Positions 1 through 9,500 of a DNA stretch of 64,000 nt are shown piece by piece. The notes beneath the pieces were generated by a model. The model ran no database searches, was not told the DNA's origin, and was given only the letters and a program-made list of their open reading frames with translations. The stretch covers positions 1-64,000 of the forward strand of contig JAHHTT010000006.1 of NCBI GenBank assembly GCA_020024465.1, given 5' to 3'. Each line of letters starts with the position of its first letter. Position 1 is the first letter of the stretch. Source of the stretch: Odoribacter sp. (lineage in GTDB: Bacteria > Bacteroidota > Bacteroidia > Bacteroidales > Marinifilaceae). A program made the position numbers and the translations under genes.

Positions 1-33
1 CATTTTTTTTGCTTCTTCTATCATCTCCATCAT
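1..33 (-). CDS. 5' end of a minus-strand gene cut by the left edge
   Basis: Eleven codons are open to the edge, reading MMEMIEEAKKM from the ATG at 33. A promoter-like pair lies just upstream (TATTTTTG at 64-71), so a gene probably starts here and runs out of the window. A more upstream ATG at 50-52 hits a stop after four codons and is not the start. Too little sequence remains to name a product. Confidence 0.3.
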   Translation of the reverse strand, partial: MMEMIEEAKKM

Positions 34-63
34 TTTTTTATCCGTTATCCATTTTATTCTGCA

Positions 64-93
64 CAAAAATACGTTTTTTTATTCAGTACAATA
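64..93 (-). promoter_or_regulatory. Bacteroidetes-type promoter for the left-edge gene
   Basis: On the minus strand a TTG is followed after about 17-18 bases by TATTTTTG (64-71), fitting the Bacteroidetes -33/-7 pattern of TTTG or TTG and TAnnTTTG. Transcription would start near base 57 and give a very short leader. Confidence 0.45.
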
Positions 94-397
94 TAAGGAA
101 TGAATAAAATGCCATCAAATTATCATAAACCTTCTTGAATAAGAAAAAGGACCAAAATGATCACCATACACTCAACACCTTATCAAACCTATATCCTATC
201 TAAGTGAAATCTATGTAAAAGCCTAATAAAATCCTGTCAATAAGTTATTCAAAAGCTATAAATATAGGATTCATATAGCATTCATATAGGATTCATATAG
301 CTTACATCCTAGATGTGATATAGATTTGGCATAGATTTACCCCAAATCAGCCTCGGAGAAAAGCTGATGCAACAAGCAAACAATATTGAGTGAAAAA
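94..397. other. AT-rich spacer without a credible gene
   Basis: No convincing ORF is seen on either strand. It contains a 22-bp tandem duplication (263-306) and a weak 6-bp stem-loop (346-368) just past the end of the M23 peptidase gene, which could be a poor terminator for that minus-strand gene. Nothing else was recognised. Confidence 0.6.
263..306. repeat. two-copy 22-bp direct repeat
   Basis: Units at 263-284 and 285-306 both begin TATAGGATTCATATAGC and differ at two of 22 positions. Each unit is itself partly repetitive (TTCATATAG). Function unknown. Confidence 0.75.
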
Positions 398-2062
398 TTA
401 AGGCAACACGACTTTCACGGACAATTCCTTGCGATTTTGTGCATAGTCCTCTACAACAATCCGGACTTCGTTGGGTCTCCCCTTCACAAACACAGGTTCC
501 GTACTTTTACACTGAAGAATAGCCGTCCGCGGGTCATAAGAGAAGAGACACCATTTACCATTGACTTCACCCCGATAAAAAGCGATACCCGAAAAATCAT
601 CTTTTATTTTAAACCGTAAGGTTTTTCCTGCACCTTTGCCTAAATAGGCAATTGACGGAGCGATGGTATCGTCCACGACCATATAACGGTTGAGGGAACC
701 GATTTCCGCCTTCAGACCTTCTACAGTACGAGTGGTAGGCAACGGATATTTTCTGCCGGAAGAAGTCACTTCACAAAGAAGTGACTTTTCGCTAAACACA
801 CCCTTCACCATGAGGCGTCCCTTCTGATACAGGGGTGTATCTTTCTCTGAAAGAATCAATATCCCACAACCCGACACTGAATCCTGCCGGATATCCGCCA
901 TCCGCCCGACAGAAAAGAAAAGAGCATCGGCATCCAATTCCACCCGCCAATCCCCCTTTTCCAGTATATGCGGAATTCCATACCTTAATATATCATTATC
1001 GGACAAACAGACCGGTTGCAATGATTTCCCCTTCAATTCGAAAACAAGCCGGCTGACATTGCCATTTATATCCGACAAATACATTTTAACCTGTACGACA
1101 CTGTCGGTTTCCACCTTTATTGTTCCGTCACCCTTCATCGTCACGGCGAGCAATTCCTGCTGCCGGTTTCCGAAACAACGGTAAAATGTCTCTCGCTTTT
1201 TATAACGTTCAAAATCCTTTACATCATTAATCAGACGCGACTGAAGAAACGAACAGGAATCCATAGACAAATGATAAAGAGTATCCATACCCACTACAAC
1301 ATCCAAGACATACACACCCAACTTGTTCCAGGAATTTTCCATATAATCGAGAGCATGCACCCCGATTCCTATTTTACCTGCCGGCACCACATAACGTCCG
1401 GCAGTGTATTTGCCCGACCCCTCATTTTTGACGGGACAGCTACGAAGGAATTCCACCCGTCCGTCCTTTTTCACCGAATAGAGCCCCAAGTATTTCACCT
1501 GAGGAGCTTTCAAATCCCGTATAGGATAAAAACGGAGAGGATTCCAAGTATGTTCCGTACGGGTATTCCGAATTTCAAAATGAAGATGCGGACCTGCGGA
1601 TGAACCGGAATTGCCACTATAAGCAATCGTATCGCCTCTCCTGTACGCCAACCGTCTGTGCAAAATATGCTCATCCACACAAAAGCTCTCTTCGGCATAT
1701 TGGATTTCCCTTACCAAAGCAGCCAGACGGGGTTCGAAACGTTGCAGATGCCCATAAACAGAAGTCGTCCCGTCCGGATGATCGATATATAAAGCCAATC
1801 CGTAACCGACCGGAGAGACCGCCACCCTCGACACAATCCCATCCTGCACACAAATTACGGGCAAGCCCTCCACTCCTCCGGTCTTGATATCGATTCCCGA
1901 ATGCAAATGTGTTGCCCTCAATTCACCGAAATTACCGCTCAATGAAGTCATATCACGAAGCGGCCTGACCAGCTTCTGTGCAGCCGCCTCATCCAACACA
2001 AACAATATCAAACTATTGTAAAAAAAAGCGATAAGAAAAACGCCATATAATCTTTTGCCCAT
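398..2062 (-). CDS. M23 family metallopeptidase (LytM-type), periplasmic or lipid-anchored
   Basis: A 554-residue protein with a hydrophobic N-terminal segment (about residues 5-28) acting as signal peptide or anchor. The LytM-type zinc peptidase domain is near the N-terminus: H54xxxD58 and H159-L160-H161 are the zinc and catalytic residues, with H105 in YGHL also conserved. Enzymes of this family cut peptide cross-links in peptidoglycan. The other roughly 380 residues after the domain are beta-rich and not assigned, an arrangement common in Bacteroidetes M23 proteins. It is a single gene, divergent from the zapA operon. The family call is firm; the exact bond cut is not known. Confidence 0.88.
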   Translation of the reverse strand: MGKRLYGVFLIAFFYNSLILFVLDEAAAQKLVRPLRDMTSLSGNFGELRATHLHSGIDIKTGGVEGLPVICVQDGIVSRVAVSPVGYGLALYIDHPDGTTSVYGHLQRFEPRLAALVREIQYAEESFCVDEHILHRRLAYRRGDTIAYSGNSGSSAGPHLHFEIRNTRTEHTWNPLRFYPIRDLKAPQVKYLGLYSVKKDGRVEFLRSCPVKNEGSGKYTAGRYVVPAGKIGIGVHALDYMENSWNKLGVYVLDVVVGMDTLYHLSMDSCSFLQSRLINDVKDFERYKKRETFYRCFGNRQQELLAVTMKGDGTIKVETDSVVQVKMYLSDINGNVSRLVFELKGKSLQPVCLSDNDILRYGIPHILEKGDWRVELDADALFFSVGRMADIRQDSVSGCGILILSEKDTPLYQKGRLMVKGVFSEKSLLCEVTSSGRKYPLPTTRTVEGLKAEIGSLNRYMVVDDTIAPSIAYLGKGAGKTLRFKIKDDFSGIAFYRGEVNGKWCLFSYDPRTAILQCKSTEPVFVKGRPNEVRIVVEDYAQNRKELSVKVVLP

Positions 2063-2075
2063 ATCAATAAATCAA

Positions 2076-2096
2076 CAAAAATATTGTGCAAATATA
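2076..2096 (-). promoter_or_regulatory. probable promoter region of the M23 peptidase gene
   Basis: Two overlapping -7-like elements read on the minus strand, TATATTTG (2089-2096) and TATTTTTG (2076-2083), 14-34 bases ahead of the ATG. No good TTG -33 element is visible upstream of either, so the call is tentative. Confidence 0.4.
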
Positions 2097-2105
2097 TACA
2101 GACCC

Positions 2106-2136
2106 TTGATAATTTAAAGAATAAATCATATCTTTG
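2106..2136 (+). promoter_or_regulatory. promoter of the coiled-coil/zapA operon
   Basis: TTG (2106-2108), 20 bases, then TATCTTTG (2129-2136): a good match to the Bacteroidetes TTG/TAnnTTTG pattern. The expected start site near 2143 leaves about 12 bases before the ATG at 2155. Confidence 0.6.
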
Positions 2137-2154
2137 TCATGAAAAGATTAAGTT

Positions 2155-2445
2155 ATGGCAGCAAAACACGATATCGTTGTTAACGAGCTTGACTATAAGA
2201 TCGGAAAATTAATAAAACTATATATATCCTCTTTGGAGCGGAACAAAGATTTGGAAAGCAAAATAGAGACACTGCAATCTGAATTGGAGGTCGCTGTAAA
2301 AGAGAAGCAAGATTTGCAAGAAAAACTTAAAACAGCCAGAGTGGCCAATGCAATTTCTAGCGGAGAGGGTAGTCTTGAAGCTAAAAAGAGAATTAACCAA
2401 CTGGTGCGGGAAATTGACAAATGTATTGCTCTTTTGAATAATTGA
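2155..2445 (+). CDS. small coiled-coil protein encoded directly upstream of zapA
   Basis: A 96-residue, highly charged protein. Residues about 20-60 form a heptad-rich coiled coil (ESKIETLQSELEVAVKEKQ), and there is no signal peptide or membrane segment. Its stop is two bases before the zapA ATG, so the two are translationally linked. Small coiled-coil proteins next to zapA are seen in other Bacteroidetes. By position it may be a cytoplasmic partner in division-ring assembly, but that is inference and no named family was recognised. Confidence 0.75.
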   Translation: MAAKHDIVVNELDYKIGKLIKLYISSLERNKDLESKIETLQSELEVAVKEKQDLQEKLKTARVANAISSGEGSLEAKKRINQLVREIDKCIALLNN

Positions 2446-2447
2446 AT

Positions 2448-2717
2448 ATGTCAGAAAAACGTAACATTAACCTAACAATTGCCGACATTCCTCTCAGTCT
2501 GAACATAACGGCTTCCGATGAAGAAATTGTCAGGAAAGCGGCCAAAGAGATTAATGATCGCGTTTTAAAATATAAATCCGGTCATCCGGAGCCGGAACCG
2601 TTCTATTTCCTGGCATTCGTTTCGCTGCAACACACAATAACGATGTTGCAACAGGATGAAAAATATAGAGAGATAGAACAGATAAATTCAAAACTTGATG
2701 AATACATCAAAGAGTAA
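2448..2717 (+). CDS. zapA: cell division protein ZapA
   Basis: An 89-residue protein with the ZapA layout: an N-terminal strand region (INLTIADIPLSLNI) followed by EEIVRKAAKEIND, and a C-terminal coiled-coil helix containing FLAFVSLQHTITMLQ. ZapA binds FtsZ and cross-links protofilaments at the division ring in the cytoplasm. The ATG at 2448 is chosen because the extended reading begins with a TTG inside the preceding gene's last codons. It follows the small coiled-coil gene without a gap, and 6S RNA and rny lie downstream, the usual Bacteroidales order. Confidence 0.88.
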   Translation: MSEKRNINLTIADIPLSLNITASDEEIVRKAAKEINDRVLKYKSGHPEPEPFYFLAFVSLQHTITMLQQDEKYREIEQINSKLDEYIKE

Positions 2718-2748
2718 GTATCGGAAAATAGTTCTTTGGAAATAGATA

Positions 2749-2935
2749 TTCCCGCATTATTTCGACTTTAAGCGAAAAACTCAACACTTAAATTATTAGA
2801 GCGGACGCTTAATTTGCTGAAGACAGGCCTCAACCCTTCGGGGTTTCTTCGGAACAGTGGAAGTCTGAATCAAATGGCAGCTCTACCCGTGTCATTCAGG
2901 GGTTTTATTAAAAAGAAATAGTGCGGGATTTTTTT
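2749..2935 (+). ncRNA. ssrS: 6S RNA
   Basis: The 255 bases between zapA and rny hold a structured RNA of about 187 nt. Its ends form a 14-bp helix: TCCCGCATTATTTC (2750-2763) pairs with GAAATAGTGCGGGA (2915-2928) with one G-U pair, and seven T's follow. The middle contains further pairing, including CCCTTCGGGG, around a large open region. A long closing stem, a central bubble, the length and the zapA-rny position match 6S RNA, which binds the housekeeping RNA polymerase by mimicking open promoter DNA. The U run after the closing stem may also be the terminator. Confidence 0.8.
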
Positions 2936-2972
2936 ATGTAAATATATAAACACTATTATAAATTAATTAAAT

Positions 2973-4508
2973 ATGTACACAACGATCATAATCGCATTAG
3001 TTGCTTTAGTGGCAGGTGCAGCTATCGGATGGATTACATTGCAAACAGCGATGAAACATCGGGCTCAAAACATCATCAAAGAAGCCGAAGCTGAAGCTGA
3101 AGTAATAAAAAAAGACAAGATATTACAAGCCAAAGAAAAGTTTTTGCAGATAAAAGCAGAACACGACAAACAGGTGGCAGCCCGAAACAATAAAATTCAG
3201 GCAGTAGAGAATAAATTAAAGCAGCAGGAGACAGACATTTCCCGCAAACTGGAGGATATCCAACGTAAAAACAAGGACATTCAGAACCAGCAGAGCAATA
3301 TCGAAGTTCAAAAGGAACTGCTTGAAAAGAAAACAGCAGAGTTGGACAAACTGAAGAAACAGCAGATCGAACAGCTGGAGGCGATTTCAGGCATGTCGGG
3401 CGAACAGGCGAAGGAAAAGCTCATCAATTCACTGAAAGAAGAAGCGGAAGCAGAAGCCATATCATATGTCAATGAAATCATGGATGAGGCTAAAATGACC
3501 GCCAATATGGAAGCCAAAAAGTTGGTAATCAAAACTATCCAACGGGTAGCGACAGAAACGGCGACGGAAAATGCCGTATCGATATTCCACATTGATTCAG
3601 ACGAAATCAAAGGACGTATCATCGGACGAGAAGGACGCAATATCCGTGCGCTGGAAGCTGCTACCGGCGTTGAAATCATTGTTGACGATACCCCGGAAGC
3701 CATCGTGCTTTCAGGCTTTGATCCGGTAAGAAGAGAAATCGCCCGTCTTTCTCTCCACCAATTGGTAACAGACGGACGTATCCATCCTGCACGCATCGAA
3801 GAGGTGGTGAATAAAGTGAAGAAACAAATTGAAGAAGAGATTATCGAAACCGGTAAACGGACAACCATCGATTTGGGTATTCACGGATTGCATCCGGAAC
3901 TGATCCGCCTGATCGGTAAGATGAAATACCGTTCTTCATACGGCCAGAACCTATTACAGCATGCCCGAGAGACGGCCAATCTTTGTGCCATCATGGCTGC
4001 CGAACTGGGACTGAATGTAAAAAAAGCCAAACGCGCCGGTCTTTTACACGATATAGGCAAAGTGCCTGATGACGAACCGGAATTACCACATGCCATTCTG
4101 GGTATGCAACTGGCAGAAAAATATAAGGAAAAACCGGATATCTGCAATGCTATCGGTTCTCACCACGAAGAGATTGAAATGACCACTCTGATTGCCCCCA
4201 TCGTCCAAGCCTGTGACGCCATTTCAGGAGCACGTCCGGGAGCACGCCGCGAAGTGGTGGAATCGTATATCAAGCGTTTGAAAGATATGGAGGACCTTGC
4301 TTTATCATACAACGGAGTCGTAAAAACATATGCCATTCAAGCCGGCCGAGAATTGCGAGTAGTGGTGGGAAGTGAAAAAATCTCAGATACAGAGGCTGAA
4401 AAAATCTCATTTGACATAGCCAAACGTATCCAGGACGAGATGACCTACCCCGGTCAGGTAAAAGTTACAGTCATCCGGGAAACCCGTGCCATCAACTACG
4501 CAAAGTAA
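2973..4508 (+). CDS. rny: ribonuclease Y
   Basis: A 511-residue membrane-anchored endoribonuclease that starts mRNA decay. In order: an N-terminal membrane helix (about residues 3-25), a long charged coiled coil (30-150), a KH RNA-binding domain with GRIIGREG at 214-221, and an HD metal-dependent hydrolase domain with H330 and the H359-D360 pair. Length and domain order are standard for RNase Y. It follows the 6S RNA and is ended by a clear hairpin at 4531-4557, so it is the last gene of this plus-strand group. Confidence 0.96.
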   Translation: MYTTIIIALVALVAGAAIGWITLQTAMKHRAQNIIKEAEAEAEVIKKDKILQAKEKFLQIKAEHDKQVAARNNKIQAVENKLKQQETDISRKLEDIQRKNKDIQNQQSNIEVQKELLEKKTAELDKLKKQQIEQLEAISGMSGEQAKEKLINSLKEEAEAEAISYVNEIMDEAKMTANMEAKKLVIKTIQRVATETATENAVSIFHIDSDEIKGRIIGREGRNIRALEAATGVEIIVDDTPEAIVLSGFDPVRREIARLSLHQLVTDGRIHPARIEEVVNKVKKQIEEEIIETGKRTTIDLGIHGLHPELIRLIGKMKYRSSYGQNLLQHARETANLCAIMAAELGLNVKKAKRAGLLHDIGKVPDDEPELPHAILGMQLAEKYKEKPDICNAIGSHHEEIEMTTLIAPIVQACDAISGARPGARREVVESYIKRLKDMEDLALSYNGVVKTYAIQAGRELRVVVGSEKISDTEAEKISFDIAKRIQDEMTYPGQVKVTVIRETRAINYAK

Positions 4509-4530
4509 GAGACAAACCTTTTCTCCTATA

Positions 4531-4557
4531 AAATGCCCTCAAAAGGGGCATTTTTTT
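4531..4557 (+). terminator. intrinsic terminator after rny
   Basis: AAATGCCC (4531-4538) pairs with GGGCATTT (4546-4553), followed by a T run to 4557. Confidence 0.85.
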
Positions 4558-4600
4558 ATTATTCCATATTTTTTTACAAGCGAACATTACAAATGTTTGC

Positions 4601-4608
4601 TAAATTTG
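4601..4608 (+). promoter_or_regulatory. -7 element ahead of the ECF sigma gene
   Basis: TAAATTTG matches TAnnTTTG and lies 22 bases before the ATG at 4631. No clear TTG is present 19-20 bases upstream, so the match is partial. Confidence 0.4.
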
Positions 4609-4630
4609 CATCCGTAAACCGACCTGACAT

Positions 4631-5215
4631 ATGACAGCAAGGCAAAAAGGCTATACAGAAAAACAATTTGAAGAGGCATTCAGACAGTATTATCCCCGAC
4701 TTGTAGCCTTCATCGAGCGACACGTTGGAGATACGGCACAGGCTCAAGACCTCGCTCAAGACGTATTTTTCAAACTATACGAAAGCTCATCCGATTTTCC
4801 CAACACGAGCAGTTTAAAGTCATGGCTATATACTACTTCCCGCAATATAGCCATCGATTATCTGCGCCATCTGAAAGTAGAGGACAATTACCAGCTACTG
4901 ACAGCTGAAGCACTGATGTATACGACCGATATTGACGAAGGAATCAATGAAACATTGGTCAAAAAAATAAATGAAGCGCTCAACGCCCTGCCGGAACAAT
5001 GCCGGCAAATTGTGAAAATGAATATCACAGACGGATATAAATACTCTGAAATCGCAGAGATATTAGGCATATCCGTCAATACAGTCAGAACACAAATCTC
5101 AAGAGGCTACAAAAAGCTACGCGAATTATTATCGGAAGACTTTAAGGCTCTTGTCCTGATCTATTTTCAGTTACACAAGACTTTTTTATTACAGCATTCC
5201 ACCCTTTTTTTATAA
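4631..5215 (+). CDS. ECF-type RNA polymerase sigma factor of the first SusCD locus
   Basis: A 194-residue group-4 sigma factor. Region 2 spans about residues 12-82 (LAQDVFFKLY at 41-50, DYLRH at 76-80 in the -10 recognition part). Region 4 with its helix-turn-helix is about 115-165 (YSEIAEILGISVNTVRTQIS). It is followed by a FecR-type anti-sigma factor and a SusC with an STN domain, the standard trans-envelope switch in which ligand at the outer-membrane receptor frees sigma. The likely target is the downstream uptake operon. The hydrophobic C-terminal tail (about 172-194) is family-variable. Confidence 0.92.
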   Translation: MTARQKGYTEKQFEEAFRQYYPRLVAFIERHVGDTAQAQDLAQDVFFKLYESSSDFPNTSSLKSWLYTTSRNIAIDYLRHLKVEDNYQLLTAEALMYTTDIDEGINETLVKKINEALNALPEQCRQIVKMNITDGYKYSEIAEILGISVNTVRTQISRGYKKLRELLSEDFKALVLIYFQLHKTFLLQHSTLFL

Positions 5216-5225
5216 CAGAATAAAA

Positions 5226-5233
5226 TATTTTTG
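5226..5233 (+). promoter_or_regulatory. -7-like element upstream of the fecR-susCD genes
   Basis: TATTTTTG lies in the 115-bp gap between the sigma gene and fecR. No matching -33 element was found. An ECF-dependent promoter for fecR-susC-susD would be expected in this gap, because only 18 bases separate fecR from susC. Confidence 0.3.
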
Positions 5234-5330
5234 TTAAAAACATTTCTTTTGTCACACAAAACAATTGTGCAAACGTTTTACTCATGCAATAAAATAAAAA
5301 ACATGTACCATTACACTATCTGATTATATC

Positions 5331-6500
5331 ATGCATGATTCGAACATAGACATAAAAATCATCTACAAAAAGATCGAAGGCAAAGTCAATAAGGAAGAAA
5401 ACCGGCTTTTTGAAGAGTGGTATCAAGATAGTTCCCACCAAAAATACTTTAAAAAGATTCAGGAATACCACGAACTGAGACACGAACCAAGTATCGGCAA
5501 AGAACAGACGGACACAGCATGGTCAAAACTAGCGAAACGCATAAAAAAAGACAGGCATACCCGCAGGCACAATCTATTTGCAGCAATCATGACAGCAGCA
5601 TCGGTCGCCATGATACTGATATCATCTTCCCTTTGGCTGAAAAAAAACGACAGCACTCCCGAAAAAGCAGTTTCTTCGGAAATCCTTCCCGGAAAATACA
5701 GTGCCATTCTTGAACTTGAAGACGGTAGTACACTGAATTTAAACCAATTAACGGAAAATAACAAAGCACAAATAAAAAAACATATCCATATAGACAGCAA
5801 TTATTTATGTTACAAACATCAAATAAAAGAAAAGAATCTGAGGCTGGAATACAATAAAATCATAGTCCCCCGCGGAGGAGAATTCCAACTGATACTGGCA
5901 GACAGCAGCAAAGTCTGGTTGAATTCAGAATCACAATTAAAATATCCGATCGCATTCGGTCCTGACAAACGGGAAATATACCTGGAAGGAGAAGCTTATT
6001 TTGAAGTGACAAAAGACAGCACACGACCATTCACGGTATATGCAGGCTCCCAAAAAGTCACGGTATCCGGCACTTCCTTCGGAATCACAAGCTATCCGGA
6101 AGAAAATTTCGAAGCCACAACATTAGTGGAAGGCAAAGTAAACGTTGAATTTCCACAATACGGCAACAAGGTATACACTCTGACACCCGGCTATCAGGTA
6201 CGCTACGACAGAAAACATGCAAAGATTATCCACGAAATGGTGGCAACCGATGAATACACAGCCTGGAAAGACGGAAAATATATCTTCCAGAAGAAACGTT
6301 TGGAGGACATATTAAACACCTTGAGCAGATGGTATGACTTTCAGGTATTTTATCAGAACAGCAGATGCAAGGAAATCCTATTCTCCGGGGAAATACAACG
6401 GTTTGAAAACTTCAATACCATTCTGAATCTGTTGAAAAAAAGCAGCGATGCTGATTTTACAGTGAACGACAACATTGTACAGGTGAAAACTAAGTTTTAA
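5331..6500 (+). CDS. FecR family anti-sigma factor
   Basis: A 389-residue inner-membrane protein. Residues 1-80 are the cytoplasmic sigma-binding part, about 82-103 form one membrane helix, 178-275 are the periplasmic FecR domain (IVPRGGEFQLILADSSKVWL), and about 315-388 match the DUF4974 domain often found at the end of Bacteroidetes FecR proteins. It should hold the upstream ECF sigma inactive and receive a signal from the STN domain of the adjacent SusC. It ends 18 bases before susC, which implies co-transcription with the receptor. Confidence 0.93.
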   Translation: MHDSNIDIKIIYKKIEGKVNKEENRLFEEWYQDSSHQKYFKKIQEYHELRHEPSIGKEQTDTAWSKLAKRIKKDRHTRRHNLFAAIMTAASVAMILISSSLWLKKNDSTPEKAVSSEILPGKYSAILELEDGSTLNLNQLTENNKAQIKKHIHIDSNYLCYKHQIKEKNLRLEYNKIIVPRGGEFQLILADSSKVWLNSESQLKYPIAFGPDKREIYLEGEAYFEVTKDSTRPFTVYAGSQKVTVSGTSFGITSYPEENFEATTLVEGKVNVEFPQYGNKVYTLTPGYQVRYDRKHAKIIHEMVATDEYTAWKDGKYIFQKKRLEDILNTLSRWYDFQVFYQNSRCKEILFSGEIQRFENFNTILNLLKKSSDADFTVNDNIVQVKTKF

Positions 6501-6518
6501 TCTAAATAAACATCAATT

Positions 6519-9500
6519 ATGAAAAAAACACCCATTCAGCCGACCGGTATCTTCCGGCGCAGAGAACGCGGAAAAATGCCATTGGGAATATCCCAATTAC
6601 TTGTTTTCTTATTGGTATTCAACACAAATCTGAGTGCGAATGCCTTTTCACAACATCAAAAAATAAGCGTTACACTAAAGAATGCCGGAATAGCAGAATT
6701 CATCGAAGCCATAAAAAGCCAATGCGATGTAGGTTTTATATATGACTACAATAAAGTGCAGGCCATACCTTCCATCACCATCAATGTAAAGAACAAACCC
6801 ATCAAAGATGTATTAACCCAGGCTTTAGAGGGAAGCGGATTCATTGCCATCATCGAGGACAATACCATCATCCTCCAACAATCACCCCAACAGACACAAA
6901 CGCCCCGGGCAACGACCGTGAAAGGCAAGGTAATGACAAATGCAGGGACCCCCCTGCCGGGAGTTACGGTGCTGATAAAAAACACCACCCTGGGTACGGC
7001 AACCAATGCAGAAGGAGAATTCGAATTAGCCGTACCGGATGCAAAGGGAAAGATTCTGGTTTTTTCCTTCATCGGGATGGACAACAAAGAAGTAGAAATA
7101 AAAAATCCCGCACAGCCATTGAAAGTAACCATGACAGAAACGGCAGAAAATCTAAGCGAAGTTGTCGTAACCGGTATTTTCAGCCGCAAAAAAGAGAGCT
7201 TTACGGGAGCCGCCACGACCTATACCAGCAATGAATTAAAACAAGTGGGCAACCAAAACATCATCCAAAGTCTCCGCACCCTGGATCCTTCACTCTTAGT
7301 CATGGACAGCAAGGAGTGGGGTTCGGACCCGAATCGTCTTCCAGACCTTGAAATCCGCGGGAAAACATCCATTGCGGGCTTCAAGGAAGAATACGGCACA
7401 GACCCGAATCAACCGCTATTTATTCTGGACGGTTTTGAAACGACACTTGAAACAATCATGAACTTAAGTCTTGACCGTGTAGCCAGTGTGACAATCTTAA
7501 AGGATGCAGCTTCTACCGCCATTTATGGTTCAAAAGCCGCCAACGGAGTCATGGTCGTAGAGACCGTACAGCCGGAAATCGGTCAATTAAGGGTCAATTA
7601 CCGAGGAGACTTCACCGTGTCGTTTGCCGACCTGACAGATTATAATCTGATGAATTCCAGAGAGAAACTGGAATTTGAAAAGTTGTCAGGCTATTACACC
7701 AGTGAATATCCCAGCAATCAGTTGTCTTTAAACGAACTATACAACAAAAAAGCAGCAGAAATCGCACGCGGGGTGGACACATACTGGATGAACGAACCTT
7801 TGAGAACGACATTCTCCCACCGACACAACCTATATGTCGACGGAGGAGATGAAGCCATGAGATATGGCCTGGGGGTCAATTACGGAACGACAAAGGGCGT
7901 CATGAAGGGCTCTGACAAAGATATCATTGCCGTAAATCTGGATTTAAACTACCGAATCAAGAATCTTCGGTTTGCCAATAAAGCCTACTTTGAATATACA
8001 GACGCCGACCACGAACCTGTATCCTTTTCAAAATATGCACAGGCAAATCCTTACTACCGCAAAGAAGGAGCAGATGGAGAGGTAAGCATGTCTTTAGATT
8101 CGCTGCCCGGTAACAAAGTAATATACAATCCTCTATATGCCGCTACTTTGAAACATGTGGACAAGACGAAAGGCATTGGTCTGAACGACAACTTTCAGAT
8201 AGAATGGGATATCACTTCTGATCTGAGAGCCAGAGGCCGTATCGGCCTTACTTACAAAGATCAGGACAGCGAAGCTTTCAAGTCGCCGAAACACCCTGAT
8301 TTTGCAGAAACTACGGAGTTGGAAAGAGGAAGCTATTCAGAATCCTATAACCGGACATTTTCATACGATGGCGATTTAACGGTGACTTACGGTAAACTAT
8401 TTGCGGACAAACACCAAGTAAATCTCGTCGGCGGATGGAAATTCCAACAGACGACCAACCGTTCTGGCGGATACAGTACCGTAGGATTCATCAATGATTT
8501 CTATATCAATCCATCCTTCTCAAGCGGCTACAAAGAGGGATCCAAGCCTCTGTATTCGAAGACAGTGTCCAGAAGTACCAGTTTCTACGTAACAGCCAAC
8601 TATGCCTTCGACAACCGCTATCTGCTGGATGCCACTTACCGTGCGGACGGGTCGTCAGTATTCGGAGCCAACAACCTGTTCACCAATACCTGGTCTGTCG
8701 GTCTGGCCTGGAATATCCACAATGAAAATTTCATGAAAGAAGTCGAATGGATCTCCTTGTTGAAAATACGCGGTTCTATCGGTAATCCCGGTAACCAGAA
8801 TTTTAGTGCATATCAGGCAATGAAAACTTACAAATACAACTCCTGGCTCCGAAACAAATTCGGCAGCAGTGCGCTTATCGACCAATTCGGGAATCCTGAT
8901 CTGGAATGGCAAAAGACCATGGAAAAATCCGTCGGCATCGACGTTGTGTTACTGCAAAACCGTCTGCGTTTCAACATTGACTATTACAACAAAGAAACCG
9001 ACCCGTTATTAGTGATTATATCCATGCCGACTTCAACCGGAACCACCTCACTGACCACCAATATCGGCAAGCAATCCATCAAAGGTACAGACGGACAAAT
9101 CAGTTTTTCACCCATATACCGTCCGCAGGAGAGAATCAACTGGAGCATCAGAGGGACTTTCCGTCATGAAAAAGGCGAATATAAAAACGTAGGAAATTCT
9201 CTGGAGAAGCTGAATCAGAACAATATCCAAGCCAAAAACATGACCCGCTATTACGACGGCGGCAGCCCTGATGATTTGTGGGCCGTGAAGTCTCTGGGGA
9301 TCGACCCCACCACCGGTAATGAACTATTCTTGAAAAAAGACGGGACAAGCAGTTTTGAATGGAACGTTGAAGATGAAGTCATTGTCGGTAACTCCCGTCC
9401 AAAACTGGAAGGAGTTGTGGGCACCACACTATACTACAAAGGTCTGTCCGTTTCTGCCAATTTCCGGTATCAGGTGGGAGGCTATACTTTTGCAAGCGCA

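Noticed and set aside
263..306. Possible CRISPR array
   Set aside because: Only two adjacent copies without spacers and no cas genes; a simple tandem duplication.
386..619. 77-residue plus-strand ORF
   Set aside because: It lies inside the M23 peptidase gene on the other strand and has no family pattern; it is a shadow frame.
3308..3868. 186-residue minus-strand ORF inside rny
   Set aside because: It is antisense to the coiled-coil and KH parts of RNase Y and is serine-rich, as expected of a shadow of charged repeats.
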